Shown here piece after piece: positions 8,193 through 17,473 of a DNA stretch of 64,000 nt. Both the position numbers and the translations under genes were made by a program. Below the pieces are notes generated by a model that was not told the origin of the DNA, searched no databases, and saw nothing but the letters and a program-made list of their open reading frames with translations. Every line of letters starts with the position of its first letter. The first letter of the stretch is position 1. Origin of the DNA: CAG-1138 sp964495385 (lineage in GTDB: Bacteria; Bacillota; Clostridia; Christensenellales; CAG-917); contig CAZBVO010000005.1 of NCBI GenBank assembly GCA_964495385.1, forward strand, positions 1 to 64,000, in the 5' to 3' direction.

Positions 8193-10631
8193 ATGGACTA
8201 TTCTAAACTCAACTCTTCGGACATCAAAAACCTTATTGCCAAAAAATGCGAAAACAGTTTTGGAATAAAAACCGAAGAGGCCAGCAAAAATCAGATATAT
8301 CAATGCGTATGCTTTGTTGTCAGAGACCTTTTAACGCAAACTCGCTTGGAGTTTAAAAAGAAAGTCAGAGAACAAAATTTGAAGCACGTTTACTATATGT
8401 CGATGGAATTTTTGCTGGGCAGATCCTTGAAAAATCACATCTACAACATGGGCATTCAAGACAAAGTCGTCGATGCGGTGAAACAGCTCGGCTTCGATAT
8501 GGAAGACATTTACGTCATCGAACCGGACGCGGGGCTCGGCAACGGCGGTCTCGGACGTTTGGCGGCGGCTTATTTGGACAGTTTGACCAGTTGCGGTTAC
8601 GTTGCCAGCGGATTTTCAATCCGTTACGATTACGGCATCTTTAAACAAAAAATCGTTGACGGCTATCAAGTGGAATTGCCGGACAACTGGCTGGAAAACG
8701 GCAGTGTATGGCTGGCTCCTCGCACCGAAGATACCTTTGAAGTGCACTTCGGCGGAACCATAAACGAAACCTGGATGGACGGTAAATTGCACGTCGAACA
8801 TAAAGATTACACCACCATTTTGGCCGTTCCGTACGATATGAACGTATCGGGCATTATGCCGGACGTCGTAAACAGATTGAGACTTTGGAGCAGCAAGGCG
8901 CCTACCGATTTCGACATGACGCTTTTCTCGCGCGGCGAATACGTCAAGGCTATGGAAGCAAAGGCGATGGCCGAAAGCATCAGCAAGGTTTTGTATCCTG
9001 CCGACGACCACATCGAAGGCAAAGCGTTGAGGCTTAAACAGCAATATTTCTTTGTTTCGGCATCCATGCAATCCATCATCAAACGCCACCTGCAAACCAA
9101 TCCCAACCTCGACAACCTTGCGGACAAGGCGGCAATACACGTCAACGACACGCACCCTACGCTGTGCATTCCTGAGTTGATGCGTATCCTTATGGACGAT
9201 TACGGTTATGAATGGGACGATGCGTGGCGCATCACTTGCGACACCGTTTCTTACACCAACCACACGGTTATGGCGGAAGCTCTCGAAAAATGGCCGCAAC
9301 ATCTGTTCAGCAGTCTTTTGCCTCGCATTTTCCAAATCGTATGCGAAATCAACGCCCGTTTTTGCGGCGAACTGTGGCAGAAATTCCCAGGGGATTACGG
9401 AAAAGTCAGCTACAATTCGATTATGGACAGCAACCAAATCAAAATGGCCAACCTCTGTCTTGCGGCGTCGCACACCATCAACGGCGTGTCCGAGTTGCAC
9501 AGCAACATCTTAAAAGACAGCATTTTCCGCGATTACTATTCCATTCATCCGGAAAAATTTACCAACGTCACCAACGGCATAACCTATCGCAGATGGCTTA
9601 ATCAGGCAAACCCGGGATTGGCGGCACTTGTCAACGACCTCATCGGCGACGGCTACTACAAAGATGCGGACGAACTGAAAAAACTTGAAAAATTTGCCGA
9701 CGACAAGGCGGTGTTGGACAGACTTCACGACGTTAAGCGCGAAAACAAGGTTCGCCTTGCAAATTATATTTTGCAGGCAAACGGCGTTTCGGTGGATCCG
9801 GACAGTATTTTCGACGTTCAGGTCAAGCGTTTGCACGAGTATAAACGTCAACTTTTGAATGCTTTCAACATTCTCGATTTGTATTATCGCATTAAGGCAA
9901 ATCCGAATCTCGACATCACGCCGAGGACCTTTGTGTTCGGTGCGAAAGCGGCTTCCAGCTACTTTATGGCAAAGGAAATCATTCGCCTTATTTACGTCAT
10001 CGGGCAGATTATCAACAACGACAAGTCCATTGATGGCAAAATAAAAGTAGTTTTCCTTGAAAACTACCGCATTTCGTTGGCCGAAATTATTATACCGGCG
10101 GCGGATATTTCCGAGCAGATAAGCATTGCTGGCAAGGAAGCGTCCGGAACGGGCAATATGAAGTTTATGATCAACGGCGCCGTAACCGTCGGAACCTTGG
10201 ACGGGGCAAACGTCGAAATTCATCAACGTGTCGGCGACGACAATATCGTGCTGTTCGGACTTCTGGCACACGAAGTGGAAGATTTGTTCAGACGCGGCTA
10301 CACCGCAAGCGAATACTACATCAAAGACCAACGCTTGCGCCGCATAATCGACAGCCTGCGCGACGGCATCGGCGGCAGTAAATTTGCCGAACTCGCCGAC
10401 AGCCTCACCGTCGGACGCGGCGGAATTGCCGATCCATATATGGTTTTGGCCGATTTCGACAGCTACGTCAATGCGCAAAACAGAGTTGACGGTTTGTATA
10501 AGGACAAATACCGTTTCGGCCGTATGAGTCTTATGAACGTCGCAAACTCGGGATTCTTCTCTTCGGACAGAAGCGTTAAGGAATATGCCGACAGAATTTG
10601 GCACCTTACTCCGATCGATTCAAACAAATAG
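8193..10631 (+). CDS. glgP: Glycogen/maltodextrin phosphorylase (GT35)
   Basis: The enzyme releases glucose-1-phosphate from glycogen ends. An open frame extends upstream to 8127 inside the glgA 3' end, but ATG 8193 with AGGAG 12 bp before it and MDYSKL as N-terminus is the better start (812 residues). Family signatures include YYMSMEFLLGR near residue 67, DAGLGNGGLGRLAA near 110, and the pyridoxal-phosphate site EASGTGNMKFM with the cofactor lysine at residue 657. Length matches bacterial GlgP. Located directly after the synthase, it gives the operon both synthesis and breakdown functions. It overlaps nothing; the next gene starts 2 bp after its stop. Confidence 0.97.
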   Translation: MDYSKLNSSDIKNLIAKKCENSFGIKTEEASKNQIYQCVCFVVRDLLTQTRLEFKKKVREQNLKHVYYMSMEFLLGRSLKNHIYNMGIQDKVVDAVKQLGFDMEDIYVIEPDAGLGNGGLGRLAAAYLDSLTSCGYVASGFSIRYDYGIFKQKIVDGYQVELPDNWLENGSVWLAPRTEDTFEVHFGGTINETWMDGKLHVEHKDYTTILAVPYDMNVSGIMPDVVNRLRLWSSKAPTDFDMTLFSRGEYVKAMEAKAMAESISKVLYPADDHIEGKALRLKQQYFFVSASMQSIIKRHLQTNPNLDNLADKAAIHVNDTHPTLCIPELMRILMDDYGYEWDDAWRITCDTVSYTNHTVMAEALEKWPQHLFSSLLPRIFQIVCEINARFCGELWQKFPGDYGKVSYNSIMDSNQIKMANLCLAASHTINGVSELHSNILKDSIFRDYYSIHPEKFTNVTNGITYRRWLNQANPGLAALVNDLIGDGYYKDADELKKLEKFADDKAVLDRLHDVKRENKVRLANYILQANGVSVDPDSIFDVQVKRLHEYKRQLLNAFNILDLYYRIKANPNLDITPRTFVFGAKAASSYFMAKEIIRLIYVIGQIINNDKSIDGKIKVVFLENYRISLAEIIIPAADISEQISIAGKEASGTGNMKFMINGAVTVGTLDGANVEIHQRVGDDNIVLFGLLAHEVEDLFRRGYTASEYYIKDQRLRRIIDSLRDGIGGSKFAELADSLTVGRGGIADPYMVLADFDSYVNAQNRVDGLYKDKYRFGRMSLMNVANSGFFSSDRSVKEYADRIWHLTPIDSNK

Positions 10632-10633
10632 AC

Positions 10634-12481
10634 ATGAATTTCAATTCGAGAAACGAAAAATTTAAAACTCCGAGGGGAGCGGTTGCGACCGATGAAGAAT
10701 TTACCATTCGCTTTCCGCTTCCTAAATGGGTTGAGGTGAACGAGGTTTTGTTTTGCCTCCGAAAAAGCGAACGCAATTTTTATCCGATGGCGTTCAGTCA
10801 CTCCGAAGGCGCCGACAACATCTACACGGTTACACTGAAACTGTCAAAAGAAGGCATCTATCATTACAGCTTTAGGGTGTTCAACGAGTTTGGAATGTGG
10901 CAGTACGGCGCAGACGAATATATGAATGCCGTTTGTGGCGAAAATTTGCCGGAATGGCAGTTGACGGTGTACAAAGCGGGATATAAAACCCCCGATTTTG
11001 TAAAAGGCGGCATAATTTATCATATTTTTGTCGACCGATTCAACAAGGCGGGCGACGTGGACACCGGCGACAGGCACTATCGCTTGCACGGAAACTGGAA
11101 CGAGGATCCTGAAATTGTCGGGCCGGACGGCGTGTATCGAGCGGACGACTTTTTCGGCGGAAACTTGCGAGGGATAATCGAAAAGCTCGATTACCTTAAA
11201 GGCCTCGGGGTTACGATTATTTATCTGTCGCCGATTTTCGAAAGTTCGTCAAATCATCGCTACGACACCGGCGATTATTTAAAAATCGATCCGCTTTTAG
11301 GCACTGAAGACGACCTTATCGAACTTATTCGCAAGGCAGGGGATTTGGACATCGGCATCGTTTTGGACGGCGTTTTCAATCACACCGGCAGCGACAGCAT
11401 TTACTTCAACAAGTTCGGCAGGTACGACAGCATAGGCGCATGTCAATCGAAAAATTCACCGTATTTTAAGTGGTATTCTTTCCAAAATTATCCCGACCGC
11501 TATACAAGCTGGTGGGGCGTGGATTGCTGTCCGACGGTGGTTCACACCAATCCGAGCTACAAGCGGTTTATAATGGGACCGGGCGGAGTTATCGAAAAAT
11601 GGACGAAACTCGGCATCAAAGGCTGGAGGCTTGACGTGGTTGACGAACTTCCTATCGAATTTGTCAACGAACTTAGAAAAAGCGTTAAGGCGATAAATCC
11701 CGATTGCTACATTCTCGGCGAGGTTTGGGAAGATGCGTCCAACAAGGTCAGTTACGACATTTTGAGGCCGTATCTTTTGGGCGATCAGCTGGACGGCGTT
11801 ATGAATTATCCGTTCCGAGCCGCCGTGTTGGATTACGTCAAATACGGCGATATAGTCGCTTTCAAAAACGCAATTTGGACGGTGCTTGAAAATTATCCGC
11901 GCCGCTCGGTGGATTGCTTGATGAATATGTTGGATACGCACGATACCGTAAGGGCAATAAATATGCTGTCCGACGTGTCCGTCGAGGGAACCACCAAAGC
12001 GCAACGCCAAAGCAAAAAACTTGTCGGCGCCGACTACGACAACGCAAAACTTCGGCTGTGTATGGCCGTGGCGTTGAACTATATGCTTCCGGGTGTGCCT
12101 GCCGTGTTTTACGGCGACGAGGCAGGGGTGCAGGGCTACGAAGATCCGATAAACCGCCGCACTTATCCGTGGGGCAACGAGGACGAAAAACTGATCGGAT
12201 TCTATCGCAAAATAGGCGGAATCCGAACCAATAACCGTGATATTTTTACGGGCAATTTCGAAATTTTGGACGACTACAAATTGCTTGCAACCGAGTGGAC
12301 GAAGGGTGACAAAAAGCTCACTTTCGTTTGCAATAACAGCGCAAATTGGGAAACGTTTAAAGTTGCGTCCGACAGCATCAATCTTTTAAACAACAGGGCC
12401 GTACTGAAAGGGAACTATTCTCTTGCTCCGTATGAGTTTATGATAATCAAAAAGTTTGACGGCGACGTCGACAGCATTTAA
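10634..12481 (+). CDS. GH13 alpha-amylase/neopullulanase-type enzyme
   Basis: This 615-residue intracellular glycosidase probably trims or debranches maltodextrins freed from glycogen. An N-terminal beta domain (1-110) precedes a GH13 barrel that begins at YHIFVDRF (about 130). The nucleophile is D334 in GWRLDVVDE, the acid/base E363 in LGEVWED, and the third catalytic aspartate D437 in MLDTHDT. MKTPR-like N-terminus and the PAVFYGDEAG segment fit neopullulanase or cyclomaltodextrinase groups. The start is uncertain: ATG 10634 lies 2 bp after glgP and has no clear ribosome site, suggesting translational coupling; a TTG at 10598 would add 12 residues. It lacks a signal peptide. Exact bond specificity (alpha-1,4 versus alpha-1,6) is not decidable by eye. 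Confidence 0.9.
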   Translation: MNFNSRNEKFKTPRGAVATDEEFTIRFPLPKWVEVNEVLFCLRKSERNFYPMAFSHSEGADNIYTVTLKLSKEGIYHYSFRVFNEFGMWQYGADEYMNAVCGENLPEWQLTVYKAGYKTPDFVKGGIIYHIFVDRFNKAGDVDTGDRHYRLHGNWNEDPEIVGPDGVYRADDFFGGNLRGIIEKLDYLKGLGVTIIYLSPIFESSSNHRYDTGDYLKIDPLLGTEDDLIELIRKAGDLDIGIVLDGVFNHTGSDSIYFNKFGRYDSIGACQSKNSPYFKWYSFQNYPDRYTSWWGVDCCPTVVHTNPSYKRFIMGPGGVIEKWTKLGIKGWRLDVVDELPIEFVNELRKSVKAINPDCYILGEVWEDASNKVSYDILRPYLLGDQLDGVMNYPFRAAVLDYVKYGDIVAFKNAIWTVLENYPRRSVDCLMNMLDTHDTVRAINMLSDVSVEGTTKAQRQSKKLVGADYDNAKLRLCMAVALNYMLPGVPAVFYGDEAGVQGYEDPINRRTYPWGNEDEKLIGFYRKIGGIRTNNRDIFTGNFEILDDYKLLATEWTKGDKKLTFVCNNSANWETFKVASDSINLLNNRAVLKGNYSLAPYEFMIIKKFDGDVDSI

Positions 12482-12492
12482 AAACTAAAAAC

Positions 12493-12522
12493 AAAAACGC
12501 TCGCACTCGCGAGCGTTTTTTT
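12493..12522. terminator. Bidirectional terminator, glycogen operon / rubrerythrin
   Basis: Arms CGCTCGC (12498-12504) and GCGAGCG (12509-12515) are flanked by A5 before and T7 after, so it can end transcription from both the glycogen operon and the converging rubrerythrin gene. Confidence 0.92.
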
Positions 12523-12544
12523 GACCGATTGTAGTTTGTGTCGT

Positions 12545-13087
12545 TTATTTAAAATATCTGTTCAAAAGGCCTTGGAATGCTTTGCCGTGGCGAGCTTCGT
12601 CGCGAGCCATTTCGTGAACGGTGTCATGAATTGCATCGAGGCCGAGTTCTTTTGCACGTTTTGCCAAGCGGTTTTTGCCTTCGGTTGCGCCGTTTTCGGC
12701 TTCAACACGCATTTGAAGATTCTTTTTGGTGCTGTCGGTTACGACTTCGCCCAAAAGCTCGGCAAATTTTGCAGCGTGTTCCGCTTCTTCGTAAGCGGCC
12801 TTTTCCCAATAGAGTCCGATTTCAGGGTAGCCTTCACGGAAAGCAACGCGAGCCATAGCCAAGTACATTCCCACTTCCGAGCATTCGCCCTCGAAGTTCA
12901 TTCTCAAATCCTTAATAATTTCTTCGTCAACGCCTTTTGCTACGCCGACAACGTGTTCGGCAGCCCAAACCATATCGCCGCTTTGCTCGGAAAATTTCGA
13001 GGCAGGAGCCTTGCAGATAGGGCAGGAATCAGGAGCAGAATCTCCTTCGTGAACGTAACCGCAAACAGTGCATACAAATTTTTTCAT
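12545..13087 (-). CDS. Reverse rubrerythrin (rubredoxin domain first)
   Basis: The 180-residue protein has an N-terminal rubredoxin-like iron site (C6, C9, C22, C25) followed by a four-helix ferritin-like di-iron domain from about residue 38. The di-iron ligands lie in EGE, EEAEHA and DEARHG segments. This order is the reverse of classical rubrerythrin and is common in Clostridia, where such proteins reduce hydrogen peroxide and oxygen in the cytoplasm. GGAGG precedes the ATG. It lies 32 bp downstream of a perR gene in the same direction, so peroxide-dependent derepression through PerR is a reasonable inference. Confidence 0.95.
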   Translation of the reverse strand: MKKFVCTVCGYVHEGDSAPDSCPICKAPASKFSEQSGDMVWAAEHVVGVAKGVDEEIIKDLRMNFEGECSEVGMYLAMARVAFREGYPEIGLYWEKAAYEEAEHAAKFAELLGEVVTDSTKKNLQMRVEAENGATEGKNRLAKRAKELGLDAIHDTVHEMARDEARHGKAFQGLLNRYFK

Positions 13088-13119
13088 AATAAAATATCCT
13101 CCGATTTAATCTTTTAATG

Positions 13120-13524
13120 TTATATTTTGGACGGTAAACCGTCTGTTGTGTCATTTTTGTTTTGACAATCCTTGCAAAGTCCGGTGGCCGTGAGCTCGGC
13201 GGACGAAACTTTAAAGTCGGTGCCTAAAAAGAGTGAATCGATTTGTTGAAAGTCAAAAAACAAGTCCGATATCTTGCCGCACGAGGTGCAAACGAGATGT
13301 GCGTGAGGGCTGACGTCGGCATCGTAATGCTCGGTGTCGAGCGTCGTGCTGACTTTTTTTACAAGCCCCGCAGCTTCGAGCATCCCCAGATTGCGATACA
13401 CCGTGCCCAGGCTTACGTTTGGCAAAATTTTTTTGGTTTCCGAGTAAATCCATTCGGCCGACGGGTGCGATTTTGTCGATTTCAACACGCCGTAAATGGT
13501 TTCTCGTTGCTTGCTGTAATTCAT
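13120..13524 (-). CDS. perR: Fur-family peroxide regulator PerR
   Basis: This 134-residue repressor has an N-terminal winged helix (SLGTVYRNL recognition segment at 38-46) and a C-terminal metal-binding dimer domain. All five regulatory metal ligands of Bacillus subtilis PerR align: H20, D68, H74, H76 and D87. The D87 position is aspartate, typical of PerR rather than Fur. The structural zinc cysteines are C79, C82, C117 and C120. It is transcribed ahead of rubrerythrin as a two-gene unit. Its own promoter carries an inverted repeat at the expected transcription start, suggesting autoregulation. Assignment to PerR rather than Fur or Zur rests on these ligands and on the neighbour. Confidence 0.92.
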   Translation of the reverse strand: MNYSKQRETIYGVLKSTKSHPSAEWIYSETKKILPNVSLGTVYRNLGMLEAAGLVKKVSTTLDTEHYDADVSPHAHLVCTSCGKISDLFFDFQQIDSLFLGTDFKVSSAELTATGLCKDCQNKNDTTDGLPSKI

Positions 13525-13541
13525 AGCTCTCCAAAATCAGT

Positions 13542-13586
13542 AATCATTCTTGATTTTAGTATAAAGGAATTTTTTACCGTTGTCAA
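13542..13586 (-). promoter_or_regulatory. perR promoter with candidate Per box
   Basis: Reading the minus strand: perfect TTGACA (13586-13581), 17 bp, TATACT (13563-13558). Immediately downstream, over the predicted start site, is the inverted repeat AATCA-N4-TGATT (13542-13555), a plausible PerR operator. A second inverted repeat TGTCAA-N5-TTGACA (13581-13597) covers the -35 box. Confidence 0.75.
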
Positions 13587-13624
13587 CCGTTTTGACAAAA
13601 AAATCAAAAAAAATTTCAGGATAG

Positions 13625-13653
13625 TTTACTTTGCGACATTTATTTGTTATAAT
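13625..13653 (+). promoter_or_regulatory. Candidate promoter of the sugar symporter gene
   Basis: TTTACT (13625-13630), 17 bp, then perfect TATAAT (13648-13653) with an upstream TG making it an extended -10 element. A second TATAAT occurs at 13664-13669 without a good -35. Confidence 0.65.
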
Positions 13654-13682
13654 TATCTTATCTTTATAATGGGAGATATGTT

Positions 13683-15350
13683 ATGAACCTTAAACTTGAC
13701 TACAAAAAGACAATAAAAGTCGGTTTTGCGTTTGCAATCATCCAATGTTTTTGGGTTGTTTATGACTACGTCGTACCGCTTTTGATTGACAATGCGTTCG
13801 GCTTGTCCAACGCTATGCGCGGCCTTATCATGGGCTTGGACAATTTGTTGGCATTGTTTATGTTGCCGCTGTTCGGCAAACTTAGTGACAATTGCAAATC
13901 CAAGTACGGCAGACGCACCCCGTTTATCGTGCTGGGCACTCTTGCCGCAATCATTTTGATGATATTTATCCCTGTGACCACTTCAAGTCAGCTGAAAGAG
14001 GCCAACGCCATCAGAGACGATTTGGAGGTTCGCTTTGAAACTGATGCCGATTTCAGACAGGAAAAGTTGGGGATGTTTTACGACGACGCACAGAGCGGCG
14101 AAAACAACTACATTTCCAAAATCGTTTTTGACGAACTCAGCGGTCAAATAACCAGAGAAGAATTTGTCAATCTCGAAGTCGGAGACGAAGCCGGTCTTTT
14201 CAATCGTTTTGCCAAAGAGGGTGTAAACCGCTACATAAACGATCAGGTTTACAACAACGTAACCAAACAGAACAGCATAAGGCTTGTGTTCTTCATTTTG
14301 GTTCTGTTTTTGGTGTTGGTTGCCATGGGCACCTACAGAAGCCCGGCCGTTGCACTTATGCCGGACGTTACGCCTAAACCTTTGAGAAGTCAGGCCAACG
14401 CAATTATTAACCTTGCCGGCGGCGTGGGCGGCGCAATCGCAACGCTTACGTACATGATAGGCTTTGCCATCAACGAAAACGGCTACGTCGGAATTTACAT
14501 TGCCAACGCACTGTCGATGGCCATATTGCTGTTCTGCTTCATCAAGTTCGTTAACGAACCTAAGATGGTTGACGAATGCCGTGCCATCTGTGAAGAATAC
14601 GGCATCACCGACGAAGACGACGAAGAAGCCGACCTTAAAGCTTTGGAAGCAGAAGACGGCGTTAAAGCGGACAGTTTGAACGATGAAGCCGTCATTTCGG
14701 AAGAAAAGAAAAAACTTAAGAAAGCAAAATTCAGAAGCTTCTTGCTTATTTTAGCCTCCATTTTTATGTGGTTTATGGGCTACAACGCAATCTCGTCCAA
14801 CTTGTCGATTTACATCGTAAACGTTTTGGGTTGCTCGGCGTTTGTCGGCACCGTTGTATCGGCGGCGAGCATGGCGGTAAGCGCGGTGGCATTTATTCCT
14901 GTCGGTGCGCTGGCAGTTAAGATTGGCCGCAAAAAGAGCATATTGCTGGGCTTGCTGTTTGCAACGGTTTCGTTTGTTTGTGTGTTCCTGTTCATCAAAC
15001 CGCAATGGGGAATGTCGCTTAAAGCCGTTATGTTTGCTTTGTTCTATCTTATCGCAGGTTTCGGCCTTATCGTTGTAAACGTAAACACCTTCCCGATGGT
15101 CGTTGAACTTTCGTCGGAAAAGGACGTTGGCAAATACACCGGCTACTACTATATGGCTACCATGAGCGCACAGGCGATAACTCCGTACATCGGCGGTTTG
15201 TTTATGGATCATATCTCCAACCGCAGTCTGTTTGCTTACTCGGCCGTTTGCGTTATTCTGTCCATGGTTTTGATGTCCCTTGTAAAACACGGCGACAGCA
15301 AACCGCTTCCTAAAAAGAAAGTTTACGAAATGATGGAAGACGTTGACTAA
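13683..15350 (+). CDS. MFS/GPH-type sugar cation symporter with an enlarged outer loop
   Basis: This 555-residue polytopic membrane protein has about 12 predicted transmembrane segments. The cytoplasmic loop 2-3 contains LSDNCKSKYGRRTPF, the signature of glycoside-pentoside-hexuronide and related sucrose-type symporters, which import sugars with a cation. Two insertions stand out. Between segments 3 and 4 there is a charged soluble stretch of about 95 residues (100-195) that topology places outside the cell, and the central cytoplasmic loop (about 295-350) is very acidic and then lysine-rich. The gene precedes GH127 and GH2 enzymes, so imported arabinosides or galactosides are a likely substrate. 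A terminator separates it from those genes. Substrate is inferred only from neighbours. Confidence 0.88.
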   Translation: MNLKLDYKKTIKVGFAFAIIQCFWVVYDYVVPLLIDNAFGLSNAMRGLIMGLDNLLALFMLPLFGKLSDNCKSKYGRRTPFIVLGTLAAIILMIFIPVTTSSQLKEANAIRDDLEVRFETDADFRQEKLGMFYDDAQSGENNYISKIVFDELSGQITREEFVNLEVGDEAGLFNRFAKEGVNRYINDQVYNNVTKQNSIRLVFFILVLFLVLVAMGTYRSPAVALMPDVTPKPLRSQANAIINLAGGVGGAIATLTYMIGFAINENGYVGIYIANALSMAILLFCFIKFVNEPKMVDECRAICEEYGITDEDDEEADLKALEAEDGVKADSLNDEAVISEEKKKLKKAKFRSFLLILASIFMWFMGYNAISSNLSIYIVNVLGCSAFVGTVVSAASMAVSAVAFIPVGALAVKIGRKKSILLGLLFATVSFVCVFLFIKPQWGMSLKAVMFALFYLIAGFGLIVVNVNTFPMVVELSSEKDVGKYTGYYYMATMSAQAITPYIGGLFMDHISNRSLFAYSAVCVILSMVLMSLVKHGDSKPLPKKKVYEMMEDVD

Positions 15351-15361
15351 AATTTGATACT

Positions 15362-15390
15362 AAAAAGGCAGTAGCGATACTGCCTTTTTG
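15362..15390 (+). terminator. Intrinsic terminator after the symporter gene
   Basis: Perfect 12-base arms (AAAAAGGCAGTA / TACTGCCTTTTT) around a GCGA loop, with the T-run in the 3' arm. Confidence 0.92.
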
Positions 15391-15427
15391 TATATAAACC
15401 AAAATGTCCGAAAAGAAAAAATTTTGC

Positions 15428-15457
15428 TTGATTTATATCGCACGTTAAGTATATAAT
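15428..15457 (+). promoter_or_regulatory. Candidate promoter of the GH127-GH2 pair
   Basis: TTGATT (15428-15433), 18 bp, TATAAT (15452-15457), 29 bp before the GH127 start. Confidence 0.65.
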
Positions 15458-15486
15458 AACTATAACGAAACATTAAGGAGAGTTTT

Positions 15487-17463
15487 ATGTCAAAAACGCT
15501 TTTGGCCGGCTATACCGAACTTAAACTCGGTCAGATTCAGCCTAAAGGATGGTTTCTTTCTGAGCTTCGCACGCAGGCGGACGGGATCACGGGAGATCTT
15601 ATGAACCATTGGGGCGAAGTGTCCGAAAAATCCGCCTGGCTCGGCGGCAAGGGCGAAGCATGGGAACTCGGGCCGTATTATGCGGACGGGCTTGTTCCGC
15701 TGGCATACCTCCTCGGCGACGGAAAACTGCAACAAAAGGCAAACCTTTGGGTAAAGGCGATATTGGACAGTCAGCGTTCCGACGGCGATTTCGGGCCGCA
15801 GCGCACCCGTGATTGGTGGCCGCGCTGTGTTGCGCTGAAGGCACTTATGAGCTATTATGAAGCGACTTCCGATGCTCAGGTCCTGACCTTTATGCGCAAG
15901 TTTTTCAAGTATATGTACAACACCGTCGACGAAAATCCGCCTCGGTACTGGGCCGCCGCAAGGGCGTTTGAATATATTGTCCCCATCGAATTTTTGTACA
16001 AAAAAACAGGCGACGAGTTTTTGACGGATTTGGTTGAAAAAATCAAGGGTTACAGTTACGATTGGACGGGCTATTTCGAAAATTTCCGTTTTAAGCGCAG
16101 GGCGGGCAAATATTTGTCAAGACCGCTTGTAAATTTCGGCAGAAAGGCGGGCGCCCGTTCGGACTATAAGAAAAAACACGGCACAAAACCGCTTTCGCCG
16201 CACAGCGCGTCATCCACCGTCCGTTTTAACAAAAAACGCATGGTAAAAAGGCTGATGCTTACTCACGGCGTCAACGTCGCTATGGCGATGAAATACCCGG
16301 CAATTTACGGCAATTTGTACGATACGGATTCGACGTTCGTGAACCTTAAACGGGGCATTCAGAGCTTGTATAAGCATCACGGCACGGCAATAGGCATGTT
16401 CACTTGCGACGAGCATTTGAACGGCACCGATCCTACACAGGGCGTGGAACTTTGCGCCGTGGTCGAGGCGATGGGCTCGTTTGAGAAGCTGTTGGCGGTT
16501 ACTGGCGATCCGTTTTATGCGGATATGTTGGAATTGGTTGCCTACAACGCACTGCCTGCGATGTTTACGAAGGACATGAGCGCGCACCAGTACGTTCAGC
16601 AAATAAATCAGCTTGAAGCAAGTGTCAAAAAGCGCAAATTCTTTGACGTCGACAGCGATGCCAACACCTTCGGTTTGGCGCCGAATTACGGCTGTTGCAC
16701 GGCCAATTTGCACCAAGCACTGCCTAAATTTACAAAAAGTTTGTGCTTTAAACGAAACGACGAACTCGCATTTTTCTTGTATGCTCCGTGTACGGTAAAA
16801 ACAGCCGTCGGAGAGGGCGAAGTTACGATAGAGGAGCAAACCTCCTATCCGTGGGGCGACGAGGCGGTGTTCAAAGTTGCCGACGCGGTGGGGAATCCGC
16901 AGGTTACCTTTGCGTTCAGAGTGCCGAAGTACACTTCGTTGGAGGTTTACGTTGCCGGCAAGCAGGTGGCAAAGGAAAATAAGGGCATTATAAGGCTTAA
17001 ACGGTTGCTCAGGACGGGCGACGAGGTGCGATTGAAATTTGTTGCCGAGCCTACGGCCGTGGTAAACCCCGACAAATCGGTCAGCATCCGATTGGGACCG
17101 TTGGTTATGGCGTCGAAACAAAAATACGTCACGCAGCTTTTGGGCGGCAACGCTCCGCACTGTAATTATTCCTTCAAAAACGTTTCGCAGTGGCGGCTTG
17201 CACCCGTTGTCGCAAAGGACGGCACTGTGGAAGTTAAAAACGCCACAAGGCGCGATATCGGCGCAACGCCGTTCGATCCCGACAATCCTCCGATAGAACT
17301 GGAGGTGGCCGCAGTTCCGGTGGCAGGCTGGGAAGAAGACGACGGAGATGCGGGCAAAATCCCTAAAAAAACCGTCACCGCCGAACCTAAAACAATGACG
17401 TTGATGCCGTACGGCGCAACGCTTGTGCGTATAGCACATTTTCCGAGCATAAAACAAAAATAA
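15487..17463 (+). CDS. GH127 beta-L-arabinofuranosidase family protein
   Basis: The 658-residue protein matches the GH127 (former DUF1680) group, founded by the Bifidobacterium enzyme HypBA1 that frees L-arabinose from beta-arabino-oligosaccharides. The zinc-thiolate site can be located: E321 and C323 in GVELC, and C403-C404 in NYGCCTAN, matching HypBA1 E338, C340, C417 and C418. E309 in DEHLNG may serve as acid/base. An alpha/alpha barrel (about 20-430) is followed by beta-sandwich domains. No signal peptide is present, so it acts in the cytoplasm on imported sugars. AAGGAG precedes ATG 15487. The GH2 gene starts 10 bp downstream. Other GH127 members act on different sugars, so substrate is inferred. 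Confidence 0.9.
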   Translation: MSKTLLAGYTELKLGQIQPKGWFLSELRTQADGITGDLMNHWGEVSEKSAWLGGKGEAWELGPYYADGLVPLAYLLGDGKLQQKANLWVKAILDSQRSDGDFGPQRTRDWWPRCVALKALMSYYEATSDAQVLTFMRKFFKYMYNTVDENPPRYWAAARAFEYIVPIEFLYKKTGDEFLTDLVEKIKGYSYDWTGYFENFRFKRRAGKYLSRPLVNFGRKAGARSDYKKKHGTKPLSPHSASSTVRFNKKRMVKRLMLTHGVNVAMAMKYPAIYGNLYDTDSTFVNLKRGIQSLYKHHGTAIGMFTCDEHLNGTDPTQGVELCAVVEAMGSFEKLLAVTGDPFYADMLELVAYNALPAMFTKDMSAHQYVQQINQLEASVKKRKFFDVDSDANTFGLAPNYGCCTANLHQALPKFTKSLCFKRNDELAFFLYAPCTVKTAVGEGEVTIEEQTSYPWGDEAVFKVADAVGNPQVTFAFRVPKYTSLEVYVAGKQVAKENKGIIRLKRLLRTGDEVRLKFVAEPTAVVNPDKSVSIRLGPLVMASKQKYVTQLLGGNAPHCNYSFKNVSQWRLAPVVAKDGTVEVKNATRRDIGATPFDPDNPPIELEVAAVPVAGWEEDDGDAGKIPKKTVTAEPKTMTLMPYGATLVRIAHFPSIKQK

Positions 17464-17473
17464 GGAGAGAATT

